Below the pieces are notes generated by a model. That model made no database searches. It was not told the DNA's origin and worked only from the letters and a program-made list of their open reading frames with translations. From Kribbella steppae (lineage in GTDB: Bacteria > Actinomycetota > Actinomycetes > Propionibacteriales > Kribbellaceae), in NCBI RefSeq assembly GCF_004342025.1, contig NZ_SLWN01000014.1, positions 62,001 through 126,000 on the forward strand: a DNA stretch of 64,000 nt, written 5' to 3'. This document shows positions 48,573-56,918 of the stretch, one piece after another. The first letter of the stretch is position 1, and each line of letters starts with the position of its first letter. The position numbers and the translations under genes were made by a program.

Positions 48573-50153
48573 ATGTCCGTTTCACGCCGTCGCTTCCTCG
48601 GCCTGAGTGGTGCGGGCTCTGCCGCCGTACTGCTCGGCACCGGGGCCTGGGACGCCTCGACCACGTACGCCGCTCCGGCCGGCAGCGGCAACCCGTTCTC
48701 CCTCGGTGTCGGCTCCGGTGATCCGCAGTACGACGGTGTCGTGCTCTGGACCCGGCTCGCCACCGACCCGTACGCCATCGACGGCAAGGGCGGGATGCCC
48801 GCCACGCCGATCCGGGTCGAGTACGAGGTCGCCCGGGACGAGAACTTCCGCCACGTTGTACGTCGGTCCAGCGTCGTGGCGACCCCCGAGCTCGGCCACT
48901 CGATCCACCCCGAGGTCCGCGGCCTGCTGCCGGATCACGTGTACTACTACCGCTTCCGCACCGGCCGCGAGGTGTCGCCGACCGGCCGGACCCGGACGAC
49001 GCCGCACCCGTTCGCCTCGCCGCGGGAGCTCAAGTTCGCGTTCGCGTCCTGCAATGCCTGGCAGGACGGGTTCTACACCGCCTACGACCACCTGGCGGCC
49101 GAGGATCTCGACCTGGTCGTCCATCTCGGCGACTACCTGTACGAGTCCGGTGTGAAGACGAACAGGCGCGGTGTCGAGACGGACCCGCGCTTCCACGGCG
49201 AGACCTTCGACCTCGCCCGGTACCGGCTGCAGTACTCGCTCTACAAGACCGAGGCGCCGCTGCAGGCCGCGCACGCCCGGTTCCCGTGGATCCACACCAT
49301 CGACGACCACGAGGTGGAGAACAATTGGGCCGGTGACCTCTCCCAGAAGGACACCGAGCCGGACCAGGACCCGGCGGTGTTCCGGGCACGCCGGGCGATG
49401 GCCTTCCAGGCGATGTACGAGAACATGCCGCTGCGGCACGACCAGATGCCGTCCGGTCCGGCGGTGCGGCTGCACCGGCGCCTCCCGTACGGTCGTCTGG
49501 CCGACATCACCATGCTGGACACGCGCCAGTACCGCTCCGACCAGCCCTGCGGCGACGGTGACTCGTCGACGTGCACCGACCGGTTCAACCCGGACAACAC
49601 CATGCTCGGCGGCAAGCAGCGCGCCTGGCTGCTGGACGGTTTCAAGCGGTCGAACGCGCGCTGGCAGATCCTCGGCAACCAGGCGCCGATGGGCCAGACC
49701 GACTGGACCCCCGGCCCGGAGACGCGGGTCTGGCTGGACCCGTGGGACGGATATGTTGCCGAGCGCAACCAGGTGCTCGGTGCCGCGCAGGACAGCGGGG
49801 TCCGCAACCTGGTCGTCATCACCGGCGACCGGCACCAGAACTACGCCCTCGAGCTCAAGCGCGACTACGAGAACCTCGACTCGGCGACCGTCGGTACGGA
49901 GTTCGTCGGTACGTCGATCACCAGTGGCGGCGACGGTGCCGACATGACGGATCAGGGGCAGCAGTTCCTGGCCGCCAACCCGCACCTCAAGTTCTTCAAC
50001 TCCCAGCGCGGCTACGTCCGCGTCACCGTGAATCAGAAGCAGTGGCGCTCCGACTACCGCGTCGTCCCCTACGTCACCACTCCCGGCGCCCCGATCGCCA
50101 CCCGGGCGTCGTATGTCGTCGAGGACCGCAACCCGCACGTCCACGCGTCCTGA
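48573..50153 (+). CDS. phoD: Secreted alkaline phosphatase D family protein
   Basis: This 526-residue enzyme releases phosphate from phosphodiesters or monoesters outside the cell. The Tat signal SVSRRRFLGLSGAGSAAVLL is followed by AAPAGSG near the cleavage point. The N-terminal Fn-like domain (residues ~40-145) precedes the metallophosphatase core with LVVHLGDYLYESG, TIDDHEVENNWAG and VVITGDRHQNYAL, the Ca/Fe-binding residues. ATG has AGGAGG 8 nt upstream. A second PhoD homologue is encoded at 51206-52741 on the other strand, separated by an SDR relic and an FN3 protein gene. Confidence 0.93.
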   Translation: MSVSRRRFLGLSGAGSAAVLLGTGAWDASTTYAAPAGSGNPFSLGVGSGDPQYDGVVLWTRLATDPYAIDGKGGMPATPIRVEYEVARDENFRHVVRRSSVVATPELGHSIHPEVRGLLPDHVYYYRFRTGREVSPTGRTRTTPHPFASPRELKFAFASCNAWQDGFYTAYDHLAAEDLDLVVHLGDYLYESGVKTNRRGVETDPRFHGETFDLARYRLQYSLYKTEAPLQAAHARFPWIHTIDDHEVENNWAGDLSQKDTEPDQDPAVFRARRAMAFQAMYENMPLRHDQMPSGPAVRLHRRLPYGRLADITMLDTRQYRSDQPCGDGDSSTCTDRFNPDNTMLGGKQRAWLLDGFKRSNARWQILGNQAPMGQTDWTPGPETRVWLDPWDGYVAERNQVLGAAQDSGVRNLVVITGDRHQNYALELKRDYENLDSATVGTEFVGTSITSGGDGADMTDQGQQFLAANPHLKFFNSQRGYVRVTVNQKQWRSDYRVVPYVTTPGAPIATRASYVVEDRNPHVHAS

Positions 50154-50154
50154 G

Positions 50155-50375
50155 TCATGCGGCCAGGCCGCCGTCCACGCGCAGTACAGCCTCGGTCACG
50201 TACGACGACCGATCGCTGAGCAGCCAGGCGGCGGCCTGGGCGATCTCGTCGGCTGAGCGGTACGGCACAGCGGTGTCCGCGCATTCAGTCCGTCGATCAC
50301 ACCGGGCGATGCGCGGTCCCAGTCGCGCAGCATCTCGGTCAGGGTGACCTGCCCGGCTGAGCGATGCCCAGCCGG
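50155..50375 (-). pseudogene. C-terminal remnant of an SDR gene with a frameshift
   Basis: The end reads ADEIAQAAAWLLSDRSSYVT, then EAVLRVDGGLAA and stop, the standard SDR C-terminus. Upstream, in a different frame, is VTLTEMLRDWDRASPGVIDG, then LNARTPLCRTAQP. The two join after loss of one G near 50255. Cofactor and YxxxK regions are absent, so this is a dead fragment. Confidence 0.75.
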
Positions 50376-50384
50376 GCGGTCGTG

Positions 50385-51206
50385 TCACCGGCGCGAGTAG
50401 ATGCCGAAGGCGTCGTACGCGATCCAGGAACCGTTGTCCTTGAACAGCTCGATCACGTTCTGGCCCTGTGTGAAGAGGGTCCGGGGCAACGGCTTCTCGA
50501 GGTACGACGGCTTGAGCGGCGACCCGGGGTACGTGCTGTCGGCGATCGTGGACCCCTTGGTGGCGCCGTTGGCGAAGGTCAGCCGGCCGACCTCGGTGCC
50601 GTTGACGGTGAGAACGGCCGTGCCGGCGAGGCTGGCATGACTGTCGATCAGCCACAACGCCAGGTCGAGATCCTTGTCCGGTACGGCGGCCAGATCGAAC
50701 CGGAACGTCGCCCGGTGATTCTTCGACCCGGCCCACTTGTCCGCAGGTCCAGGCAGCAGGTACGACCAGTCAGCCGACGGCGTCGACGTACCGAACGTGA
50801 AGTCGACGTCCGACGGGAACCGCGTCGGGTAGCTGGCGTAACCGCCCGGCGACAGGGCAAGCTCCGAGCCCTTGCCGTCGAACTCGCCGACCCGCGCGAC
50901 CGGGATGCCCGACACCGTGACCGACGTCAGGTTGGTCGCGGCGACTGCTGCCGACGGACTCGACCTGTTGCCGGCGGCATCCACCGTGACGACCCGATAC
51001 GTCCTGGGGACACCGGTGAAACCCAGACCACGATGGACGAAGTGCGGGTAGACAGTCTTGCCGACGAGCTCGAACGAACCGGAGTTCAGCACGTAGACCG
51101 CGTAGTGGTCGACGACCGTTGCCCACGACACCGGTTTCCAATCGAGCGTGATGCTGCTGATCTGGCCGCTGCCGGTGAGCTGAGTGATGGCGGGAGGACG
51201 GTCCAT
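50385..51206 (-). CDS. Fibronectin type III protein with a C-terminal beta-sandwich
   Basis: The 273-residue protein starts directly with an FN3-like domain (residues ~1-95): ITQLTGSGQISSITLDWKPV, YAVYVLNSG and TYRVVTVDAAGNRSSP. The C-terminal part (residues ~110-270) is a polysaccharide-lyase/CBM-like beta sandwich (KNHRATFRFDLAAVPDKDLD, then LALWLIDSH; TVNGTEVGRLTF; NVIELFKDNGSWIAYDAFGI). No signal peptide is visible, yet the domains are typically extracellular. Its ATG shares one base with the stop of the second PhoD gene (TGATG), so it is coupled to it. It may originally have been a C-terminal part of that enzyme. Confidence 0.65.
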   Translation of the reverse strand: MDRPPAITQLTGSGQISSITLDWKPVSWATVVDHYAVYVLNSGSFELVGKTVYPHFVHRGLGFTGVPRTYRVVTVDAAGNRSSPSAAVAATNLTSVTVSGIPVARVGEFDGKGSELALSPGGYASYPTRFPSDVDFTFGTSTPSADWSYLLPGPADKWAGSKNHRATFRFDLAAVPDKDLDLALWLIDSHASLAGTAVLTVNGTEVGRLTFANGATKGSTIADSTYPGSPLKPSYLEKPLPRTLFTQGQNVIELFKDNGSWIAYDAFGIYSRR

Positions 51207-52741
51207 CACAGGGCCTCCAGACGAGGGGAGTTGACCGGCGAGCGGAAGGCGGCAACCACCCGTGGCTCGGCGTTCGCGTCGGCCTCGATGTACGGGAAGT
51301 TGACGAACTCCGCGGTCAGTTCGGACCGGGTCAGCGTCGTATGCACGTAGCCGCGCCGGGCGTTGTAGAACTTCACGTACGGATGCTGGAGCCAGTCCTT
51401 CGCATAGCTGTCCGTGTCGGCGCCGTCCCCGTCGGAACCGATCGAGGAGCACACCAGTTCCACCCCGATCGTCGGCGAGGCCGGGTCGGCGAAGTCTGCC
51501 TTCAGCTCGGAGGCGACGTGTCGGTGGATGTCGCCGGTGAGCATCACCGACGGCCCGGTGGCCTCCTGCATCGCCGCCAGCAGCCGGCGGCGGTTCGCCG
51601 GGTAGCCGTCCCACTGCTCGATCCGGTCGTCGGTGATGGCAGTGAGTACGACGCCGCCGGCGAGGACGTTCCAGGTCGCGGGTGAGCTGCGCAGGCCGTC
51701 GTACAGCCACTGCTCCTGCTTGGCGCCCAGGATGGTGCGTTTCTCGGACTGCTGGTCGGCCTCGTCCTTCGGCACCGGGTCGCGGTATTGACGGTTGTCG
51801 AGCAGGTTGAGCCGGGCCAGCGACCCGACGTCGTACCGGCGGTAGACCTGGGTGTCGGGTCCCTGCGGCAGACTGGCGAGCCCGATCGGGAGGTTCTCGT
51901 AGAACGCCCGGTACGCGACGGCGCGGCGGTGGACGAACAGCTCTGGTGGAATCCCGTAGATAGAGTTCGCCGCGCCGTAGTTGTTCTGCACCTCGTGGTC
52001 GTCCCAGACATTCAGCCACGGCGCGGCCGCGTGCGCGGCCTGCAGGTCCGGGTCGGTCTTGAACAGGGCGTACCGCAGCCGGTACTGCTCCAGCGTCTCG
52101 ATCTCCACCTGGTGCTCGGGTCCGACCGACACGCCCTCACGCCAGAGGTTACCGCCAGCAACGATCCCGTACTCGTAGATGTAGTCACCGAGGAAGAACA
52201 CCGCGTCCGGCGCGCGGCTGGCGATGTCCCGGTACGCCGGGAAGTAGCCGTGGTACCAGGCCTGGCAGGACGCGGTGGCGAAGCTGAACCGCGAGCCGTG
52301 CACCGGCAGGGTCTTGGTCCGGCCGACCGGACTGAGTTCGTTGCCGACGCGGAAGCGGTAGAAGTACTCGCGCTCAGGCCGCAGCCCACTCACCTCGGGG
52401 TGTACGGCGTGCGCCAACTCAGGCGTGGCGATCGCGAGCCCGCGCCGTACGACGCGCTTGAACTGGCTGTCCTCGGCCACCTCGTACTGCACGGGCACGT
52501 GATCAGCAGGCATGCCGCCGTGACCGTCAGCGGCCAACGGCGTCGGCGCCAGCCGGGTCCAGAGGACGAACCCGTCAGGGCGTGGATCACCGGACGCGAC
52601 ACCAAGGGCAAACGCTCCGGACGGAATCGGGCGGGATGGCGTCGCGTCCGCGGCGGCCGGCGCGGAGACGCCGAGCGCGACGCTCGCAGCGCTCAGGCCG
52701 GTGAGTTGGAGGAAGGTACGGCGTGATGTGGGTGGAGGCAC
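51206..52741 (-). CDS. Secreted alkaline phosphatase D family protein, second copy
   Basis: The 511-residue protein has a Tat-type leader (TSRRTFLQLTGLSAASVALG), an N-terminal domain containing GAFALGVASGDPRPDGFVLW, and a metallophosphatase core with AVFFLGDYIYEYG, NVWDDHEVQNNYG and VMLTGDIHRHVASEL. It lies tail-to-tail with the first PhoD-region genes. Sequence differs clearly from the first copy, so this is an older duplication or separate acquisition. GTG at 52741 has AAGGAG 7 nt upstream. The FN3 gene follows by a one-base overlap. Confidence 0.92.
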   Translation of the reverse strand: MPPPTSRRTFLQLTGLSAASVALGVSAPAAADATPSRPIPSGAFALGVASGDPRPDGFVLWTRLAPTPLAADGHGGMPADHVPVQYEVAEDSQFKRVVRRGLAIATPELAHAVHPEVSGLRPEREYFYRFRVGNELSPVGRTKTLPVHGSRFSFATASCQAWYHGYFPAYRDIASRAPDAVFFLGDYIYEYGIVAGGNLWREGVSVGPEHQVEIETLEQYRLRYALFKTDPDLQAAHAAAPWLNVWDDHEVQNNYGAANSIYGIPPELFVHRRAVAYRAFYENLPIGLASLPQGPDTQVYRRYDVGSLARLNLLDNRQYRDPVPKDEADQQSEKRTILGAKQEQWLYDGLRSSPATWNVLAGGVVLTAITDDRIEQWDGYPANRRRLLAAMQEATGPSVMLTGDIHRHVASELKADFADPASPTIGVELVCSSIGSDGDGADTDSYAKDWLQHPYVKFYNARRGYVHTTLTRSELTAEFVNFPYIEADANAEPRVVAAFRSPVNSPRLEAL

Positions 52742-52911
52742 GGGCGGACTCCTTCGGCAGGGAGAGCAGACTTGCGTCACATTCTTACGTATGTCTCGTC
52801 CCTAATGTCAGTGGTTGACGGGAAGTCGCCAAAGATTCAGCAACCGGAGTGCTGGGTGTCTGCGAAGATTCCTGTTGGAAGTCTGAGTCTCGGCGCGCGA
52901 GGCTTGAGCAC

Positions 52912-53787
52912 ATGGCAGCTCAGACGAACACAACGCGTCGGATCGGTGATGTCGAGGTCAGCGGGATCGGGCTCGGCGCGATGCCGATGTCGATCGAGGG
53001 CCGGCCGGACGAGGCGCGGTCGATCGCGACCATCCACGCCGCACTCGACGCCGGGATCACCCTGATCGACACGGCCGACGCGTACCACCTGACCGCGACG
53101 GACGTCGGTCACAACGAGTCCCTGATCGCCAAGGCGCTGGGGTCGTACGGCGGTGACACGTCCGGCGTCCTGGTCGCGACCAAGGGCGGACACCTGCGGC
53201 CGGGTGACGGGCGGTGGACGCTCGACGGCTCGCCGGAGCACCTGAAGGAGGCGGCCGACGCGTCGCTGAAGCGGCTCGGGGTCGAGGCGATCGGGCTGTA
53301 CCAGTTCCACCGGCCGGACCCGACGACGCCGTACGAGGACTCGATCGGCGCGATCCGCGACCTGCTCGACGCGGGCAAGATCCGGATGGCCGGTGTTTCG
53401 AACGCGAACCCGGCGCAGATCCAGCAGGCGAACGAGATCCTCGGCGGCCGGCTCGTCTCGGTGCAGAACCAGTTCTCACCGGCCTTCCGCTCGAGCGAAC
53501 CCGAACTCGAGTTCTGCGACAAACTCGGCATCGCCTTCCTGCCCTGGTCCCCGCTCGGCGGCATCTCCAACGCCGGCGACCTCGGCGCGAAGCACCCCGC
53601 CTTCCACCAGCTCGCCGCCGACCTGGGCGTCAGCCCCCAGCGCCTGACCCTGGCCTGGATGCTGGCCAAGTCCCCGCACGTCATCCCCATCCCAGGCTCC
53701 AGCCGCCCGGAAACCATCCGCGACTCGTACGCCGCCCTGGACCTCGAACTCACCCCGGACCAGGTAGCCACCCTCGACGCCGCCTGA
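52912..53787 (+). CDS. Aldo/keto reductase
   Basis: This 291-residue TIM-barrel oxidoreductase has the catalytic tetrad: Asp in LIDTADAYHLTATD with the Tyr of AYHL, Lys in VLVATKGGHLRPGD and His in LYQFHRPDPTTPYE. NADPH contacts lie in IPIPGSSRPETIRDSYAALD. FLPWSPLGGISNAGDLG is the typical substrate-loop. Substrate is unknown; many actinobacterial members reduce sugar-derived or xenobiotic aldehydes. ATG at 52912 fits the family N-terminus. A strong hairpin terminator follows. Confidence 0.92.
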   Translation: MAAQTNTTRRIGDVEVSGIGLGAMPMSIEGRPDEARSIATIHAALDAGITLIDTADAYHLTATDVGHNESLIAKALGSYGGDTSGVLVATKGGHLRPGDGRWTLDGSPEHLKEAADASLKRLGVEAIGLYQFHRPDPTTPYEDSIGAIRDLLDAGKIRMAGVSNANPAQIQQANEILGGRLVSVQNQFSPAFRSSEPELEFCDKLGIAFLPWSPLGGISNAGDLGAKHPAFHQLAADLGVSPQRLTLAWMLAKSPHVIPIPGSSRPETIRDSYAALDLELTPDQVATLDAA

Positions 53788-53801
53788 GCTCAGCTGCGCG
53801 C

Positions 53802-53833
53802 GATCCCGCGGCTCCAGCGCGAGCCGCGGGATC
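53802..53833. terminator. Bidirectional hairpin terminator
   Basis: GATCCCGCGGCTC pairs perfectly (13 bp) with GAGCCGCGGGATC around CAGCGC. It lies between the convergent aldo/keto reductase and GGDEF genes and touches the stop of the latter. Confidence 0.75.
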
Positions 53834-55265
53834 AGGTGCGGCGTTGTTTGGTGAGGTACATGGCTTGGTCGGCGGTGTGGAGGAGGCTGTCCAGGTCGGT
53901 GGTCTCGGGGGTGATGGGCGCGGTGCCGATGCTGGTGGTGACCTGGACGGTGATGTCGGGGAGCGGGCGGCTGACGGCGGTCTCGAGGCGGGCGATCAGG
54001 GTGGCCAGGTCGTCGTCGGCGATGTCCTCGGCCAGGATGGCGAACTCGTCGCCACCGAGGCGCGCGACGGTGTCGCCGTGGCGGACCTCGCGCGCCAGTC
54101 GCTCGGCGATCTCTCGGAGCGCATGGTCGCCGGCCTCGTGTCCGTAGCCGTCGTTGACCAGCTTGAAGTGGTTCAGGTCGCAGAACAGCAAGGCGCCGCG
54201 GCGCCCGGAAGCGCGGGTCCGCTCGAGGGCCGCAGCAAAACGGTGCTGGAGCAGCCGGCGGTTCGGCAGGCCGGTCAACGGATCGTGAGCCGCGTGGTGG
54301 CGGAGCTCGCGTTCGGCGTCCTTGCGCGCCGTCACGTCGTCGATCTGGACCAGCAGGATTCGTGCTTGACCGGCGCCGACGATGGCCGCCGTACCGCCGA
54401 GCCAGATCTCGTTGCCGGTGGGCTGGGAGAAGATCCGCTCGAACCGGTACGTCCCGTTGCCAGCAGCAACTTTCTCGAGCTCCTGCCGGGACTGGTCGGG
54501 TTCCTCGTCGCGCAGGAAGTCCAGGAGCCGGGCGCCGATCAGCTGGTCGGCGGCGTACCCGGTGATCCGGCAGAAGGCTTCGTTGACCCGTAGGACCCGG
54601 CCCGCCTCCGGCCCGTCGAAGGCGATCGTGGCCATCCCGTTCCCGGCGCCCTCGAACACCATCCGGAACGTGGTTTCACTCGCCTCGAGCCGCGCCTTCT
54701 CCGCCAGCAGCTGATCCGTCAGCCGCGCCTTGTCGATCGCCAGCCCGGCCTGGGTCGCGAAGATCTCCAGCAACTCCCGGTGGATCGGCCCGGGGCGCCG
54801 CTGGTCCTCCGGCAGGTCGACCGCCAGCATCCCGACCAGCTCGCCGTCCGACGAGTACAGCGGCGCGAACAGAGCATCCAGCGGGTGCCAGGCGGCCGGG
54901 TCGTCGGACACCGGTACGTCGGGCACCCAGCCGATCACCTCGCCCTCCGGCAGCCGCTCGTGTGGCACGAACCGCAGTCGGCCCCACTCGTCGGCGATCG
55001 CGAAGTCGGCGTCGAAGATGTCCGCCGAGCTGACCGTCCCGAGCAGGGCCTCCCGCGCCTCCGGCGACCCGGCCACCGCGATCACCTCGAACTTCCCGTC
55101 CGGATGGCGCAGGTTCAGTACGGCGATCCCGAACCCGAGACCGTCCACCACACCGTCGACGACCGCCTGCAGGGTTTCGGCCAAGCTCCGCCCTGCACCC
55201 ATCCGGGCGCTCACCTCGTACAGGCGCCGCACAGCCGTCAGCCGAACAGTGGGTTCGTTCTGCAC
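53832..55265 (-). CDS. Diguanylate cyclase with GAF and PAS domains
   Basis: The 477-residue signalling protein makes cyclic di-GMP in response to input. An N-terminal GAF domain (~15-175; FGIAVLNLRHPDGKFEVIAV, LFAPLYSSDGELVGMLAVDL) and a PAS domain (~195-315; RMVFEGAGNGMATIAFDGPE, RITGYAADQLIGARLLDFLR) precede the GGDEF domain (~320-477). The active-site motif RLGGDEFAIL is intact, and RHGD five residues earlier forms the product-inhibition I-site (RxxD). No EAL domain or membrane helix, so it is a cytoplasmic cyclase. Its stop lies in the terminator shared with the aldo/keto reductase. Confidence 0.92.
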   Translation of the reverse strand: MQNEPTVRLTAVRRLYEVSARMGAGRSLAETLQAVVDGVVDGLGFGIAVLNLRHPDGKFEVIAVAGSPEAREALLGTVSSADIFDADFAIADEWGRLRFVPHERLPEGEVIGWVPDVPVSDDPAAWHPLDALFAPLYSSDGELVGMLAVDLPEDQRRPGPIHRELLEIFATQAGLAIDKARLTDQLLAEKARLEASETTFRMVFEGAGNGMATIAFDGPEAGRVLRVNEAFCRITGYAADQLIGARLLDFLRDEEPDQSRQELEKVAAGNGTYRFERIFSQPTGNEIWLGGTAAIVGAGQARILLVQIDDVTARKDAERELRHHAAHDPLTGLPNRRLLQHRFAAALERTRASGRRGALLFCDLNHFKLVNDGYGHEAGDHALREIAERLAREVRHGDTVARLGGDEFAILAEDIADDDLATLIARLETAVSRPLPDITVQVTTSIGTAPITPETTDLDSLLHTADQAMYLTKQRRT

Positions 55266-55337
55266 GCGTCGAGCTTAGGCCGAACTCACCCGACGTGAGC
55301 AGTTGTCACCCAAGCTGACCCGGTTAAGGCTTTTGTT

Positions 55338-56084
55338 TCAGTACCGGAGATCGGACAATCCGCGGTAGCTCCGCTCGGCCGAGGCCCAGGAGTCCGGCGG
55401 TGCGTCGTGCTCGACCAGCCACTGCTCGACACCACCCTGTTCGGCGTACGCGAACATGCCGGCGAAGTCGAGCTTGCCGGCGCCGACGTCCTCCCACGAC
55501 CCGTCCTCGGCCATGTCCTTCACGTGCAGCGCGGGGAACCGCCCGGGGTGGTCGCGGAAGTAGTCCACCGGGTCCTTGCCACCGTTCACCACCCAGTACA
55601 GATCAAACTCGAAGCCGAGCAGCGTGGGATCGACGTCCAGCAGGATGTCGAACAGCACCGTCCCGTCGACCTCGTCGAAGTCACGCCCGTGGTTGTGGAA
55701 GAGCAACTTCAGCCCGGCATCCCGAGCCGCCTTGCCGGCCTCGGTGAACGCGGCCGCCGCCGTCCGGAAGCCCTCCACGGAGTGCAGGTCGGAAGGGATC
55801 GACGGTACGACGATCCACTTCCCGCCCAGCGTCTGTACGTCGGCCAGCGCGCCGGCCCAGTCGTCGGCGATCCGGTCGTACTTCACGTGCTCCAGCACGA
55901 TCGACAGCCCGGCCTCGTCCGCGAAGGACCGGATCTTGTCCGCGGAGTGCCCGAACCGCCCGCTCACGCCGACGGTCCGGTACCCGATGCCGGCCAGTCG
56001 CTTCAGTGTTCCTGGATAGTCTTCGGCCAGTACGTCCCGCATCGTGTAAAGGTGCATTCCGATGCCGTCGGCGGGAATAGTCAT
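55338..56084 (-). CDS. Sugar phosphate isomerase/epimerase (TIM barrel), copy A
   Basis: This 248-residue xylose-isomerase-like TIM barrel starts DGIGMHLYTMRDVLAEDYPG and has VGVSGRFGHSADKIRSFADE, LLFHNHGRDFDEVDGTVLFD with the metal-binding His/Asp, GFEFDLYWVVNGGKDPVDYF and LHVKDMAEDGSWEDVGAGKL. The last gene of the cupin-Gfo/Idh-DUF993 operon, 18 bp after its paralogue. Family members act on myo-inositol derivatives, keto-sugars or glycoside intermediates. Substrate unknown. Confidence 0.88.
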   Translation of the reverse strand: MTIPADGIGMHLYTMRDVLAEDYPGTLKRLAGIGYRTVGVSGRFGHSADKIRSFADEAGLSIVLEHVKYDRIADDWAGALADVQTLGGKWIVVPSIPSDLHSVEGFRTAAAAFTEAGKAARDAGLKLLFHNHGRDFDEVDGTVLFDILLDVDPTLLGFEFDLYWVVNGGKDPVDYFRDHPGRFPALHVKDMAEDGSWEDVGAGKLDFAGMFAYAEQGGVEQWLVEHDAPPDSWASAERSYRGLSDLRY

Positions 56085-56102
56085 ACAGGCAGCTCCTCCG
56101 AG

Positions 56103-56918
56103 TTAGACGACGTGCTCCTGATACCGCTCCAGCGCCAGGTCGAAGACCTCTTGTCCCGGCGCGTCCCACAGCTTCTGGTTGAAGATCTCGACCTCGATCG
56201 GGCCGTCGTACCCGGCCGCGTCACAGGCCCCGCGCAGGCGGCGCAGCTCGATCGAGCCGTCGCCCATCATGCCGCGCCCGAGCAGCGTGTCCTCCGGCAG
56301 CGGAACGACCCAGTCGCTCACCTGGTAGGACAGGATCCGCTCACCGGCCCGCTCGATCTGCCGGTACACGTCGGCGTCCCACCACAGGTGATAGGCGTCC
56401 ACGATCACGCCGACCTGCGAGGCCGGGAACTGCTCGGCCAGATCGAGCGCGCCCGACAACGAAGACACCACGCACCGGTCCGAGCAGAACATCGGATGCA
56501 ACGCTTCGACCGCCAGCTTGACCCCACGCTCGGAGGCGTACGGCGCCAGTTCGGCAAGCCCGTCGCGGACCATCTCCCGCGCTCCGTCGATGTCGCGCGA
56601 CCCCGGCGGCAACCCACCACTCACGACCACCAGCACGGAGGTCCCGATCGTGGCTGCCTCGTCGATCGCGCGGCGGTTGTCCTCGATTTTCGCCTTCCGC
56701 TCGGCCGGGTCGGTCGAGGTGAAGAACCCGCTCCGGCACAACGACGACACCTTCAGCCCGGCGTCCGCAACGAGCCGGGCGGTCTTGTCGACGCCGTACT
56801 CCTGGATCGGCTCACGCCACAAGCCGATCCAGGACAGCTCGGCCTTGGCGCTGGCCGCGACGACGTCCTCGAGCGGCCAGTACTTGGTCGTCGCCTGGTT
56901 CAGGCTGTAGCGACTCAC
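56103..56918 (-). CDS. Sugar phosphate isomerase/epimerase (TIM barrel), copy B
   Basis: This 271-residue TIM barrel has SRYSLNQATTKYWPLEDVVA at the start, LSWIGLWREPIQEYGVDKTA, VSSLCRSGFFTSTDPAERKA, VKLAVEALHPMFCSDRCVVS with a metal-site Glu, VGVIVDAYHLWWDADVYRQI and GPIEVEIFNQKLWDAPGQEV. The LWxxDVYRQI pattern is typical of hydroxypyruvate-isomerase-like sugar isomerases. Its start overlaps the DUF993 gene by 4 nt. It probably acts on the same sugar route as its neighbours. Confidence 0.88.
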   Translation of the reverse strand: MSRYSLNQATTKYWPLEDVVAASAKAELSWIGLWREPIQEYGVDKTARLVADAGLKVSSLCRSGFFTSTDPAERKAKIEDNRRAIDEAATIGTSVLVVVSGGLPPGSRDIDGAREMVRDGLAELAPYASERGVKLAVEALHPMFCSDRCVVSSLSGALDLAEQFPASQVGVIVDAYHLWWDADVYRQIERAGERILSYQVSDWVVPLPEDTLLGRGMMGDGSIELRRLRGACDAAGYDGPIEVEIFNQKLWDAPGQEVFDLALERYQEHVV

